This document shows, in pieces, positions 1 to 6,473 of a DNA stretch of 6,473 nucleotides. The DNA comes from Planctomicrobium sp. GTDB lineage: Bacteria > Planctomycetota > Planctomycetia > Planctomycetales > Planctomycetaceae. The notes beneath the pieces were generated by a model that did not search any database, had not been told where the DNA came from, and saw only the letters and a program-made list of their open reading frames with translations. The stretch lies in assembly GCA_018659505.1 (NCBI GenBank), contig JABJMI010000163.1:1-6473 (forward strand), given 5' to 3'. The translations under genes and the position numbers were made by a program. How positions within the stretch are numbered: the stretch's first letter is position 1; every line of letters begins with the position of its first letter.

Positions 1-136
1 AGCGAATGATGCCGTTGTCCAGTTTGCTGAACCAGCCCATGAAGCGTGTCAAGAAACGCCTGGGAATTCGATTGGTCAGCAAGAAGTTTAAATCTTCCTG
101 CAAAAGAAATTTGCTGAGAATCGCTCTGAATTTCAT
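1..136 (-). CDS. psd: Phosphatidylserine decarboxylase-like protein, N-terminal fragment (cut by window edge)
   Basis: Only the first 45 codons are present; the gene continues off the left edge. Read on the minus strand from the ATG at 136-134, the protein begins MKFRAILSKFLLQEDLNF and continues with a basic NRIPRR stretch (residues 22-27), then TRFMGWFSKL (30-39). From memory this resembles the N-terminus of bacterial phosphatidylserine decarboxylases, the pyruvoyl membrane enzymes that decarboxylate phosphatidylserine to phosphatidylethanolamine. The catalytic LGST-type cleavage site would lie far outside the window, so the family call rests on the N-terminus alone. An in-frame ATG three codons upstream (145-143) is an equally possible start; an in-frame stop at 157-155 limits the gene there. 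Neither start has a clear Shine-Dalgarno sequence. The gene is divergent from the acyltransferase fusion at 385, which acts on the same lipid class and supports the call. Confidence 0.6.
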   Translation of the reverse strand, partial: MKFRAILSKFLLQEDLNFLLTNRIPRRFLTRFMGWFSKLDNGIIR

Positions 137-145
137 GTGAAGCAT

Positions 146-384
146 CCGACAGAGTTACAATCTTGTAAGAACAACAGGTCATCAAAGTCTAAGTTGAGTG
201 CATTCGTTCAGCAAGCAGACGACGAGGCTGAAATCTTGTGATGATTTTCAAAACTCCGGTATTTGAAGAATCCAATACGTGATATTCTGCGTCATATCTC
301 GCTAAAGTCTGATACCAGAGATGTGAGATAAGCATGAACCACCAGTCCCCCTCCAAGAAACGCATCCGTCAAAGAGATCTTTGA
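146..384. promoter_or_regulatory. Divergent intergenic region between the psd-like gene and the aas fusion
   Basis: About 240 bp lie between two divergently read starts, so the promoters of both genes should be here. I could not find a convincing pair of -35 and -10 boxes with normal spacing on either strand. The only structure seen is weak: TATCTC at 295-300 is complementary to GAGATA at 325-330, and GATAT at 281-285 is complementary to ATATC at 294-298. A 16-codon in-frame mini-ORF (334-384) ends directly against the start of the next gene. No larger gene is supported in this stretch. Confidence 0.4.
371..377 (+). promoter_or_regulatory. Ribosome binding site of the aas fusion
   Basis: AAAGAGA differs by one base from the AAGGAGA consensus and ends 7 bases before the ATG at 385. 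It supports that start. The preceding in-frame codon (382-384) is the stop TGA, so the protein cannot begin further upstream. Confidence 0.55.
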
Positions 385-3300
385 ATGAATTCGAATGAAA
401 CGAATCCTGAACCTGTTGAAACCGTTGGTTCCGAGACTGGTTCTTTAACGTCAGCAAGCTTTCTGGGGTTGGTGCTGACTCAGTTTCTTGGTGCGTTTAA
501 TGATAATTGCTTCCGCTGGTTGGGCGTCGCAATTGCCAGCCAGGTGATGCCGGCTCCTAAAGCGATTGCCATCGGGACCGTCTGTTTAACGATTCCGTAT
601 CTTGTTCTGACACCAACGGCCGGTTGGTTGGCGGATCGCTTTAGTAAAAGCAAAGTGATTACCGGTTTCAAGATCGCTGAAATCTTCATCATGCTGTTCG
701 GGTTGGTTTCCATTCTCTATGGAAATGTCTGGATGCTGTTCGCCACTACGACTATGCTCGGCATACAGAGTTCATTATTCGGAGCTTCCAAGTTTGGAAC
801 GATTGCGGAGATCTTGCCGACGCGATTGCTTTCCAAAGGGAACGGTCTGATGGCGATGACGACAATCATCGCTGTCGGAACTGGAACCATTTGCGGGTTC
901 GCTCTCTACGATTTCAGTAATCCAATCCTCGGTGCCGGAGATATCTCAAACATTGCTGTGATTGCTTTAGTTATGCTGGGGATCGCGATCTCGGGAACCG
1001 TAGCTAGTCTCTTCATACAGCGAATCCCAGCAGCTGATCCAACTCGCAAGCCGACCATCAATCCTGTTGTTGCCATAGTGCCAGCTCTAAGGACATTGTT
1101 CGCTGACCCTCGTTTGCTGAAAACTTCTTTGGGAATTGCTTTCTTTATGTTCCTGGCGTCTCTGTCTCAACAGAATATTATGCCTTATGCGGAAAATGTC
1201 CTTGATCTGAACAAAACGAATGTCGGAATTCTGTTTGGAATCCTGATCGCTGGCGTCGGCTGTGGATGTGTACTTGCAGGGATCTGGTCCGAAGGCAAGG
1301 TTGAACTCGGAATTGTTCCAATCGGCGGACTCGGGATCATTGTCAGTTCGATAGTGATCTTCATCTCGGGGAATTTGGTCGGCACGTGGAGCAGCTTTGC
1401 CTATTGGGGTTCGTGCGTTGGACTCTTTTGCCTGGGAGCAAGTGCCGGGCTTTACGATGTTCCGCTTGAGGCGTACCTGCAATTTCGAAGTACAAGGAAG
1501 AACCGAGGAACGGTTCTCGCTGGCAGCTATTTCATTACTTACGTATTTATTGTGATCTCAGCTGGACTCTTCGTACTGATGAGCAGCGTGATGAAGCTCT
1601 CGCCGACCAGCATCTTCCTTGTTTGCGGACTGATGACAATCCCGGTCGTGGGATACGTTCTGTACCTGCTCCCGGACCTGACGTTTCGCTTCGCCATGTG
1701 GTTGTTGACTCACACGGTCTATCGCTTAAGAGTCTTCGGAAGAGAGAATATTCCCGAAACGGGACCGGGGCTGATTGTGTCGAACCACATCTCATTCATT
1801 GATGGCGTGTTGATGATGATCACCTCTTCCAGAATGATTCGCTTTATCATCTATGCCGATTTCACGGAGATGCCACTACTGCGGCGTCTCGGGAAAATCA
1901 TGCGTGTCATTCCGATTGATGCCAGTCGTGGTCCCAAAGAATTGGTTCGTTCATTACGAACTGCCAAGGATGCGATTAAAGATGGCGAACTGGTTTGCAT
2001 CTTCGCTGAAGGACAACTCACTCGGACCGGCCAGATGCAACCGTTTCAACGCGGCATGATGAAAATCATCCAGGGAACAGATGCTCCCATTATTCCGGTC
2101 TATATCCATGGACTCTGGGGCAGTATCTTTAGCTGGCGGGGAGGCAAACTTTTTTGGAAGCGACCTCGACAAATTCCTTATCCCGTAGACATTCATATTG
2201 GCAAACCGCTACACGGAGCAAAAGGCCCCGCTGAAGTTCGGCAAGTCGTAGAACATATTGGAGCAGAAGCAGTGAAAGTTGATATCGAAAGACAACCGAT
2301 CCCAGCGCAGCGATTCATTCGTCACTGCAAAGCAAATAAAAGCGATCTGAAAGTTGTCGACTCAGCGAAGACAAGTCTTACTGGTGGAAAACTACTTGCA
2401 GGGGCGCTCGCTTTTCGTCGAGTTCTAGAGCGGGAAGTCTTATCGAAAGATGAGAAGACAATCGGCTTGTTGGTTCCTCCTTCCGTAGGGGGAGCACTCG
2501 CGAACATGGCAGTCGCTTTGAACGGTCGCGTGAGTGTGAATCTAAACTACACACTTTCGGAAGACGTGTTGAATTATTGCGTCAAGAAAGCTGGTATCAA
2601 ACACGTCTTGACCAGTCGTAAATTCCTGGAGAAGAAACCCTACAACCTCGAAGGCGCCGAGTTTGTTTTCCTTGAAGATTTGAAAGAGAAGATCACCGGA
2701 AAAGATAAAGCGATGGCTGCGCTAGGTGCATTCGCAATGCCGGCGAAGATGCTCGAACGAGTACTTGGACTTCACAAAATCGATCCGCATGAGACCCTCA
2801 CCATTGTCTTTACTTCAGGTTCAACTGGAGAGCCAAAAGGTGTGGTCCTCTCTCATGCGAATGTCGGTTCCAACATCGAAGCGATTGATCATTTGCTAAG
2901 TCTCAACGAGAAAGACGCTATCATCGGCGTGTTGCCGTTCTTTCATTCCTTCGGCTACACCGCGTGTATGTGGCTGCCCATGTGCTATAGCGTGAGAGGG
3001 GTGTATCACTTCAATCCGCTCGATGCCAAAGTGGTTGGTCGGCTTTGCAAAGAAAACAAAGCCACGATCTTAATGGCGACACCAACGTTCCTTAAAATGT
3101 ATCTGCGTCGCTGCGAGAAGGAAGAACTGGAAACATTGGACCTGATCGTCGTCGGTGCTGAAAAACTCCCAACCGATCTGGCAAAAGAATTCGAAGCGAA
3201 ATTCGGAGTGCTCCCGACTGAAGGTTACGGAACAACAGAACTCTCGCCAGTGGCAGCGGTCAACATCCCAGACCATCGAGCACAAGAACTCGTTCAGCAA

Positions 3301-3900
3301 GGGACAAAACTCGGAACAGTCGGTAGACCGCTTCCCGGAGTTACCGCCAAAATTGTAAATCCCGACACGCGTGAAGACCTCGGCATCGGCACCGAAGGAC
3401 TACTACTGATCAAAGGTCCAAACGTCATGGTCGGCTATCTCGATCAGCCAGATAAGACCGCTGAAGTGATCGAAGACGGCTGGTACAACACCGGTGATAT
3501 CGCCGTTATCGACACCGAAGGATTTGTATCGATCACCGGACGTCAATCACGCTTCTCAAAAATCGGCGGTGAAATGGTGCCGCATATCAAGATTGAACAA
3601 GAACTAACATTGATTTGCGAATGTGGCAACGACGACGAAGTTGAGCTTCTGTTGGCTGTGACTTCGATCCCAGACGACCGTAAGGGCGAACGATTGATTG
3701 TCCTCCATCGCAAACTCGATAAACCGGTCGAAGAAGTCCTCAAAGAGCTCGGAACGAAAGGAATGCCCAACATCTGGCTACCCAATAAATCTTCCTTTCT
3801 CGAAGTGGAATGTATCCCCATTCTGGGAACAGGGAAGCTCGATTTACGTGGGATTAAAACTGTGGCAGAAGAGCATTTCTGTAATACCGAAACGGCATAA
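385..3900 (+). CDS. aas: LplT-PlsC-acyl-ACP ligase fusion: lysophospholipid transporter / acyltransferase / AMP-forming acyl-ACP synthetase
   Basis: This 1171-residue inner-membrane protein joins three activities that in E. coli are split between LplT and Aas. Residues about 25-430 form an MFS-type multi-spanning region with LplT signatures: QFLGAFNDN (33-41) and GASKFGTIAEILP followed by KGNGLM (133-156). Residues about 435-635 are a PlsC-type acyltransferase with the HX4D motif NHISFID (H468, D473), the EGQLTR motif (E542-R547) and PIIPVYIHG (568-576). Residues about 655-1165 are an adenylate-forming ligase: P-loop TSGSTGEPKG (810-819), YGTTE (948-952), TGD (1036-1038), GRQSRFSKIGGE (1052-1063) and the C-terminal GTGKLD with the expected catalytic lysine K1151. 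By family knowledge, the flippase brings lyso-phosphatidylethanolamine inward, the ligase charges ACP with a fatty acid, and the acyltransferase restores the diacyl lipid. No frameshift or missing key residue was seen. Such three-part fusions are known in other bacteria. Exact substrates are inferred. Confidence 0.93.
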   Translation: MNSNETNPEPVETVGSETGSLTSASFLGLVLTQFLGAFNDNCFRWLGVAIASQVMPAPKAIAIGTVCLTIPYLVLTPTAGWLADRFSKSKVITGFKIAEIFIMLFGLVSILYGNVWMLFATTTMLGIQSSLFGASKFGTIAEILPTRLLSKGNGLMAMTTIIAVGTGTICGFALYDFSNPILGAGDISNIAVIALVMLGIAISGTVASLFIQRIPAADPTRKPTINPVVAIVPALRTLFADPRLLKTSLGIAFFMFLASLSQQNIMPYAENVLDLNKTNVGILFGILIAGVGCGCVLAGIWSEGKVELGIVPIGGLGIIVSSIVIFISGNLVGTWSSFAYWGSCVGLFCLGASAGLYDVPLEAYLQFRSTRKNRGTVLAGSYFITYVFIVISAGLFVLMSSVMKLSPTSIFLVCGLMTIPVVGYVLYLLPDLTFRFAMWLLTHTVYRLRVFGRENIPETGPGLIVSNHISFIDGVLMMITSSRMIRFIIYADFTEMPLLRRLGKIMRVIPIDASRGPKELVRSLRTAKDAIKDGELVCIFAEGQLTRTGQMQPFQRGMMKIIQGTDAPIIPVYIHGLWGSIFSWRGGKLFWKRPRQIPYPVDIHIGKPLHGAKGPAEVRQVVEHIGAEAVKVDIERQPIPAQRFIRHCKANKSDLKVVDSAKTSLTGGKLLAGALAFRRVLEREVLSKDEKTIGLLVPPSVGGALANMAVALNGRVSVNLNYTLSEDVLNYCVKKAGIKHVLTSRKFLEKKPYNLEGAEFVFLEDLKEKITGKDKAMAALGAFAMPAKMLERVLGLHKIDPHETLTIVFTSGSTGEPKGVVLSHANVGSNIEAIDHLLSLNEKDAIIGVLPFFHSFGYTACMWLPMCYSVRGVYHFNPLDAKVVGRLCKENKATILMATPTFLKMYLRRCEKEELETLDLIVVGAEKLPTDLAKEFEAKFGVLPTEGYGTTELSPVAAVNIPDHRAQELVQQGTKLGTVGRPLPGVTAKIVNPDTREDLGIGTEGLLLIKGPNVMVGYLDQPDKTAEVIEDGWYNTGDIAVIDTEGFVSITGRQSRFSKIGGEMVPHIKIEQELTLICECGNDDEVELLLAVTSIPDDRKGERLIVLHRKLDKPVEEVLKELGTKGMPNIWLPNKSSFLEVECIPILGTGKLDLRGIKTVAEEHFCNTETA

Positions 3901-3911
3901 CAGACCAGACG

Positions 3912-3967
3912 TAGGATGAGTGGAGTTTTTCGCCCCACCTGTAACGGTGGGATTCGCAATCACCCTA
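3912..3967. repeat. Imperfect nested palindrome, REP-like candidate
   Basis: The outer arms TAGGATGAGTG (3912-3922) and CAATCACCCTA (3957-3967) pair at 9 of 11 positions. Inside them is a perfect 6-bp stem, CCCACC (3934-3939) with GGTGGG (3946-3951), around a 6-base loop. The element starts 12 bases after the stop of the aas fusion. It resembles short dispersed palindromic repeats with GTAGG/CCTAC-type ends. It may also act as a 3' end stabiliser, but no T-run follows the inner stem, so it is not a standard Rho-independent terminator. Whether it is repeated cannot be judged from one copy. Confidence 0.4.
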
Positions 3968-4077
3968 GAATCAAATCAAAAATTCTTTATCGGAAACACC
4001 GAGAACGAAATCCTGTCGGGAATTTGTGTTTTATTGTGGTAAATAAACGGATCATTATGGATCACACTTGAACGGTT

Positions 4078-4083
4078 AAGGGA
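4078..4083 (+). promoter_or_regulatory. Ribosome binding site supporting a TTG start
   Basis: AAGGGA ends 8 bases before the TTG at 4092. The later in-frame ATGs at 4119 and 4128 have no purine-rich stretch in front of them. This site is therefore the main reason for placing the start of the Cys-rich protein at TTG. Confidence 0.45.
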
Positions 4084-4091
4084 AAATAAAC

Positions 4092-4568
4092 TTGTCGCAA
4101 GCAGAATCTCTGGCTACTATGAATGGTATGAAATCAAGTTCGACCATCATTAGTCTTGCGTCTATTCTTGCAATCCTGGCTTGTCCGCTGTGGTGTGCAG
4201 CTGGGGTCTGTCATGATGCCGGATGCTGCATTGGCAACAATGAGTCGCATGCATTACTACAGAACGAAACTTGTGGCGACTGTTGTGCAAGTTCTGAAAA
4301 GCTGCACGAGCAAGATGGCAATGATTCTAAATCAGTTCCTGCAGCTCCTGATGAGTCTGACTGTCAAGGGATTTGTGGTGGAGCCATTCTGGTTGACCAG
4401 ATTGTCTCTGGAGAATTGAACTCAAGCTTTTCTCTTCACTTTGAATCGACTGTGGAATTTCTAGACACTTTCGGACTTACTTCTACGAATGAGTTCGAAG
4501 TTCCCCTTGAGCGACCTCAGAACTTCGGGCGATTTCTCTGCGCATTGCACTCTTCTTATCAATGCTAA
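4092..4568 (+). CDS. Small secreted Cys-rich protein, possible metal binding
   Basis: The product is 158 residues from the TTG start, or 149 or 146 from the ATGs at 4119 and 4128. A hydrophobic segment at residues about 18-38 (STIISLASILAILACPLWCAAG) looks like a signal peptide, probably cut after the CAAG region. ILAC at 28-31 is a poor lipobox because of leucine at -2. The mature part is rich in cysteine: C40, C45-C46, C61, C64-C65, C91, C95, C150 and the terminal C158. They sit in clusters such as CHDAGCC, CGDCC and CQGICGG, separated by an acidic, polar linker (about 66-90). I cannot assign a named family. From memory, planctomycete heavy-metal efflux operons often start with small secreted Cys-rich proteins of this style, so metal binding is inferred. 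Disulfide-stabilised structure is the alternative. It is followed after 54 bp by the permease gene in the same direction. Confidence 0.7.
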   Translation: MSQAESLATMNGMKSSSTIISLASILAILACPLWCAAGVCHDAGCCIGNNESHALLQNETCGDCCASSEKLHEQDGNDSKSVPAAPDESDCQGICGGAILVDQIVSGELNSSFSLHFESTVEFLDTFGLTSTNEFEVPLERPQNFGRFLCALHSSYQC

Positions 4569-4622
4569 ACACGCGACGTAGATAGAATCATTTTAGGTCG
4601 GACGAATTTTCGTTGACCGTCA

Positions 4623-5867
4623 ATGGTTCTCTCAGCTTATATTGAGTCCGCTTTTCGTAACGCGGTCTCTCTCTTTGTGTTATGCCACGAAAGACTACCA
4701 ACAATATTCTTCCGCTTGCTCCCCTGGGAGTATGCCATCCGAAATTTATTCCGCCGTCCGCTGCGAACGACATTGACGTTCATCGGACTGACGACGGTGA
4801 TTCTATTGGTGTTGGTCGTTGTCGGATTCATTCGAGGACTGGAACGCTCGCTGCGAGTGAGTGGTGATCCACAAACGGCAATTATTTTTTCGCTTGGTAT
4901 GGGAGAAAACCTTGAATACTCATCGATTCCGATGCGAACGAGTGACCTCGTTCCAGCGAGTGTTACTGGAATCGCGGAAAGGTACAGCCAAAAATATGTT
5001 TCTCCAGAGTTGTACCTTGGAACCGATGTGACGAGCGGCGAACTAGAACCATCGATGGGACTCGTCAGAGGTGTCACTCGTCCGGCGTTACTGGTTCGGC
5101 AACAAGTTGAGATTGAAGAAGGCGACTGGCCTCAGTCGGGAGAAGTTTTGTTAGGACGTATGGCGGCAACCAAACTTGGATTGAGTTCAGAGGATATTCA
5201 AATCGGAGAATCCTTGACTTTTGAATCGCGCTCATGGCGCGTCAGTGGCATTTTCTCAGCAGGCGGATCCGCATTTGAATCGGAGATATGGTGCCGTTTA
5301 GATGAGCTTCAACAAGCAATGAAACGGCAAGACTTGAGTATCGTCGCAGTCACGATGGCTCCCACTGGAGACTTTACTGATCTCAATTTATTCTGCAAAG
5401 AACGTCTCGACTTAGAACTGCAATCGATGAGAGAGACCGAGTACTACTCAGCGTTACAAAAAGATTACGGTCCAGTTCGCTGGTTAGCGTGGCTAGTTGT
5501 TTTTCTTGTTTCAGGTGCTGGGATCTTCGCTGGATTAAATACGATGTACGGTTCGGTCGTGGGACGGATTCCGGAATTATCAATGTTACAGACCATTGGA
5601 TTTGTGCGGAGGTCGATCATCCTCAGCCTGATTCAGGAAGGGGTTTTGTTGTCCGCGGCTGCCAGTTTATTGGCTGCGATCATCGCACTCATTTTTGTGA
5701 ACGATGCCGCAATACGTTTCACGATGGGAGCATTTGCGTTACGTGTCGACAGCGTCGCAGTCCTCATCGGGTGCGGAGTGGGACTCAACCTTGGAATACT
5801 GGGAGCGATTCCTCCGACGATCCGAGCGCTACGAATTTCAATTGTTGACGGACTGCATTCCGTTTAA
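4623..5867 (+). CDS. ABC transporter permease, MacB/FtsX family
   Basis: This 414-residue inner-membrane protein has the four-helix MacB/FtsX layout. TM1 is at about 49-70, after the basic N-terminal LFRRPLRTT (42-50). A large extracytoplasmic domain (about 75-280) contains the MacB-like segment EEGDWPQSGEVLLGRMAATK. TM2 (287-306), TM3 (332-359) and TM4 (378-400) follow. The conserved cytoplasmic loop ELSMLQTIGFVRRSI (318-332) matches the family's EIGxLRAxGxxRxxI motif. Such permeases pair with a MacB/LolD-type ATPase and move substrates within or out of the envelope, or transmit force, rather than acting as simple pores. No ATPase is present here. The first ATG (4623) lacks a visible ribosome site and gives a 31-residue extension; an in-frame TTG at 4716 would give a 383-residue protein beginning LLPWEYAIRNLF, which fits usual family N-termini better. 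The substrate is unknown; neighbours hint at metals. Confidence 0.87.
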   Translation: MVLSAYIESAFRNAVSLFVLCHERLPTIFFRLLPWEYAIRNLFRRPLRTTLTFIGLTTVILLVLVVVGFIRGLERSLRVSGDPQTAIIFSLGMGENLEYSSIPMRTSDLVPASVTGIAERYSQKYVSPELYLGTDVTSGELEPSMGLVRGVTRPALLVRQQVEIEEGDWPQSGEVLLGRMAATKLGLSSEDIQIGESLTFESRSWRVSGIFSAGGSAFESEIWCRLDELQQAMKRQDLSIVAVTMAPTGDFTDLNLFCKERLDLELQSMRETEYYSALQKDYGPVRWLAWLVVFLVSGAGIFAGLNTMYGSVVGRIPELSMLQTIGFVRRSIILSLIQEGVLLSAAASLLAAIIALIFVNDAAIRFTMGAFALRVDSVAVLIGCGVGLNLGILGAIPPTIRALRISIVDGLHSV

Positions 5868-5906
5868 TGATTCATCACTTACAGAACGAAATAACTTTAT
5901 TACTTT

Positions 5907-5913
5907 AAGGAGA
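5907..5913 (+). promoter_or_regulatory. Strong ribosome binding site of the His-rich lipoprotein
   Basis: AAGGAGA is a near-perfect Shine-Dalgarno sequence, 5 bases before the ATG at 5919. It is the best ribosome site in the window and fixes the lipoprotein start. Confidence 0.7.
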
Positions 5914-5918
5914 ACAGA

Positions 5919-6473
5919 ATGAAAATTGGATTCACATTACTGACATGTCTTGGATTTCTCGTCGTTACGATTGGCTGTTCACAGCAGTCAACTTCCGAAC
6001 CCAATACAACCGCAAGCACTGGTCATGATCATCACGATCACCATGACCATGGAGATCATGGAAAAGTAGGAGGAATTGAAGCGCCTGTGGAGCCTTCTGA
6101 AGCTGGAGCGAAATACATATTGAGCGAAGTACCAAGCGATCCTCAAAACGTGATCAATGCCAAGGAATCTGTTGAGGATGATTCAGAAGTCACTTTGGTT
6201 GGTCGAATTGGTGGCAGTACCGATCCATGGATTGAAGGGCGTGCAATTTTCACGATTGTCGATTCTTCACTTCAATCGTGTGAACGCATTCCCGGTGATA
6301 ATTGCCCCACGCCCTGGGACTATTGCTGCCGAACAGACAAGGTTCCTTCGGCTTCGGCTCTTGTCAAAGTAGTGGACGAAACTGGGCAACCGATCAAGTC
6401 TGATGCGCGTGAACTTCTCGGTGTGCGTGAACTCACCGAAGTTGTTGTTCAAGGGAAAGCGCAGCGAGATGAT
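5919..6473 (+). CDS. His-rich lipoprotein with Cys-rich CPTPWDYCC domain (3' end cut)
   Basis: The reading frame stays open for 185 codons to the right edge. The N-terminus is a lipoprotein signal: MKIGFTLLTCLGFLVVTIGC, with the lipid-bearing cysteine at C20. A Ser/Thr/Asn-rich spacer follows, then GHDHHDHHDHGDHG (35-48) with seven His and four Asp, a typical metal-binding stretch. From about residue 90 comes a beta-rich domain: EVTLVGRIGG (90-99), a WIEGRAIFTIVD segment (104-115), C121, then CPTPWDYCC (129-137), and later strands SALVKVVD (146-153) and LTEVVVQGKAQRDD (172-185). The VTLVGRIGG...VVVQGKA pattern is compatible with an OB-like barrel, but that fold is a guess. It would be anchored in the cell envelope and lies 51 bp after the permease gene with no terminator between, so co-transcription is likely. 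A metal-sensing, metal-delivery or transporter-accessory role is inferred. Confidence 0.8.
   Translation, partial: MKIGFTLLTCLGFLVVTIGCSQQSTSEPNTTASTGHDHHDHHDHGDHGKVGGIEAPVEPSEAGAKYILSEVPSDPQNVINAKESVEDDSEVTLVGRIGGSTDPWIEGRAIFTIVDSSLQSCERIPGDNCPTPWDYCCRTDKVPSASALVKVVDETGQPIKSDARELLGVRELTEVVVQGKAQRDD

Noticed and set aside
2..91. Open plus-strand frame ending in TAA at 89-91, possibly the C-terminus of an upstream gene
   Set aside because: The minus strand of the same stretch encodes a recognisable phosphatidylserine decarboxylase-like N-terminus with a start codon, which explains the region better.
3..140. Plus-strand frame of about 45 codons ending in TGA at 138-140
   Set aside because: Very basic, no recognisable features, and it is a shadow of the minus-strand gene.
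262..286. TTGAAG followed by TATTCT as a sigma-70 promoter for the aas fusion
   Set aside because: The spacer is clearly shorter than the usual 16-18 bases.
1087..1482. 131-codon minus-strand frame inside the MFS domain
   Set aside because: Overlaps a fully supported coding region, with low-complexity polar composition and no domain features; a shadow frame.
3934..3951. Hairpin CCCACC/GGTGGG as a Rho-independent terminator of the aas fusion
   Set aside because: The T-run (3926-3930) lies before the stem on the plus strand and none follows it, so it does not fit the standard terminator form.
3543..3959. 138-codon minus-strand frame across the end of the ligase domain
   Set aside because: Antisense to conserved ligase motifs including K1151; Ser/Arg-rich composition typical of shadow frames.
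4637..5077. 146-codon minus-strand frame inside the permease gene
   Set aside because: Antisense to TM1 and the start of the extracytoplasmic domain of a well-supported permease; no independent features.
5489..5848. 119-codon plus-strand frame with many Cys and His residues
   Set aside because: Lies in another frame within the permease TM2-TM4 region; the Cys/His content is a by-product of the frame shift.
6018..6061. Repetitive CAT/GAT-rich DNA as a possible tandem repeat element
   Set aside because: It is in frame and encodes the His/Asp stretch of the lipoprotein, which explains it.

Overview
This window looks like a chromosomal segment from a planctomycete of moderate GC (roughly half by eye), of the Gimesia/Rubinisphaera kind. 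This is inferred from the style of the proteins: a three-domain LplT-acyltransferase-ligase fusion, a Cys-rich secreted protein typical in style of planctomycete metal operons, and an FtsX-type permease followed by a lipoprotein. No rRNA, tRNA, CRISPR array, transposase or phage gene is visible.

Left part (1-3900), phospholipid metabolism. The left edge holds the first 45 codons of a minus-strand gene whose N-terminus resembles phosphatidylserine decarboxylase, the enzyme that makes phosphatidylethanolamine. A divergent intergenic region of about 240 bp separates it from a 1171-residue plus-strand protein. That protein joins an LplT-like lysophospholipid flippase (MFS), a PlsC-type acyltransferase and an AMP-forming acyl-ACP ligase. 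All key motifs of the three modules are intact. One gene would make phosphatidylethanolamine; the other would import and re-acylate its lyso form.

Middle (3901-4091), non-coding. It contains an imperfect nested palindrome of about 56 bp that resembles a dispersed short palindromic repeat, then the leader of the next gene.

Right part (4092-6473), a probable envelope operon on the plus strand. It encodes a small secreted Cys-rich protein (TTG start), a MacB/FtsX-type ABC permease, and a lipoprotein with a His/Asp-rich N-terminal stretch and a Cys-rich CPTPWDYCC segment, cut by the right edge. Two of the three products carry dense potential metal ligands, so a role in heavy-metal handling or export is a reasonable inference, not a demonstrated one. 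The ATPase partner of the permease is not in the window and probably lies just downstream.
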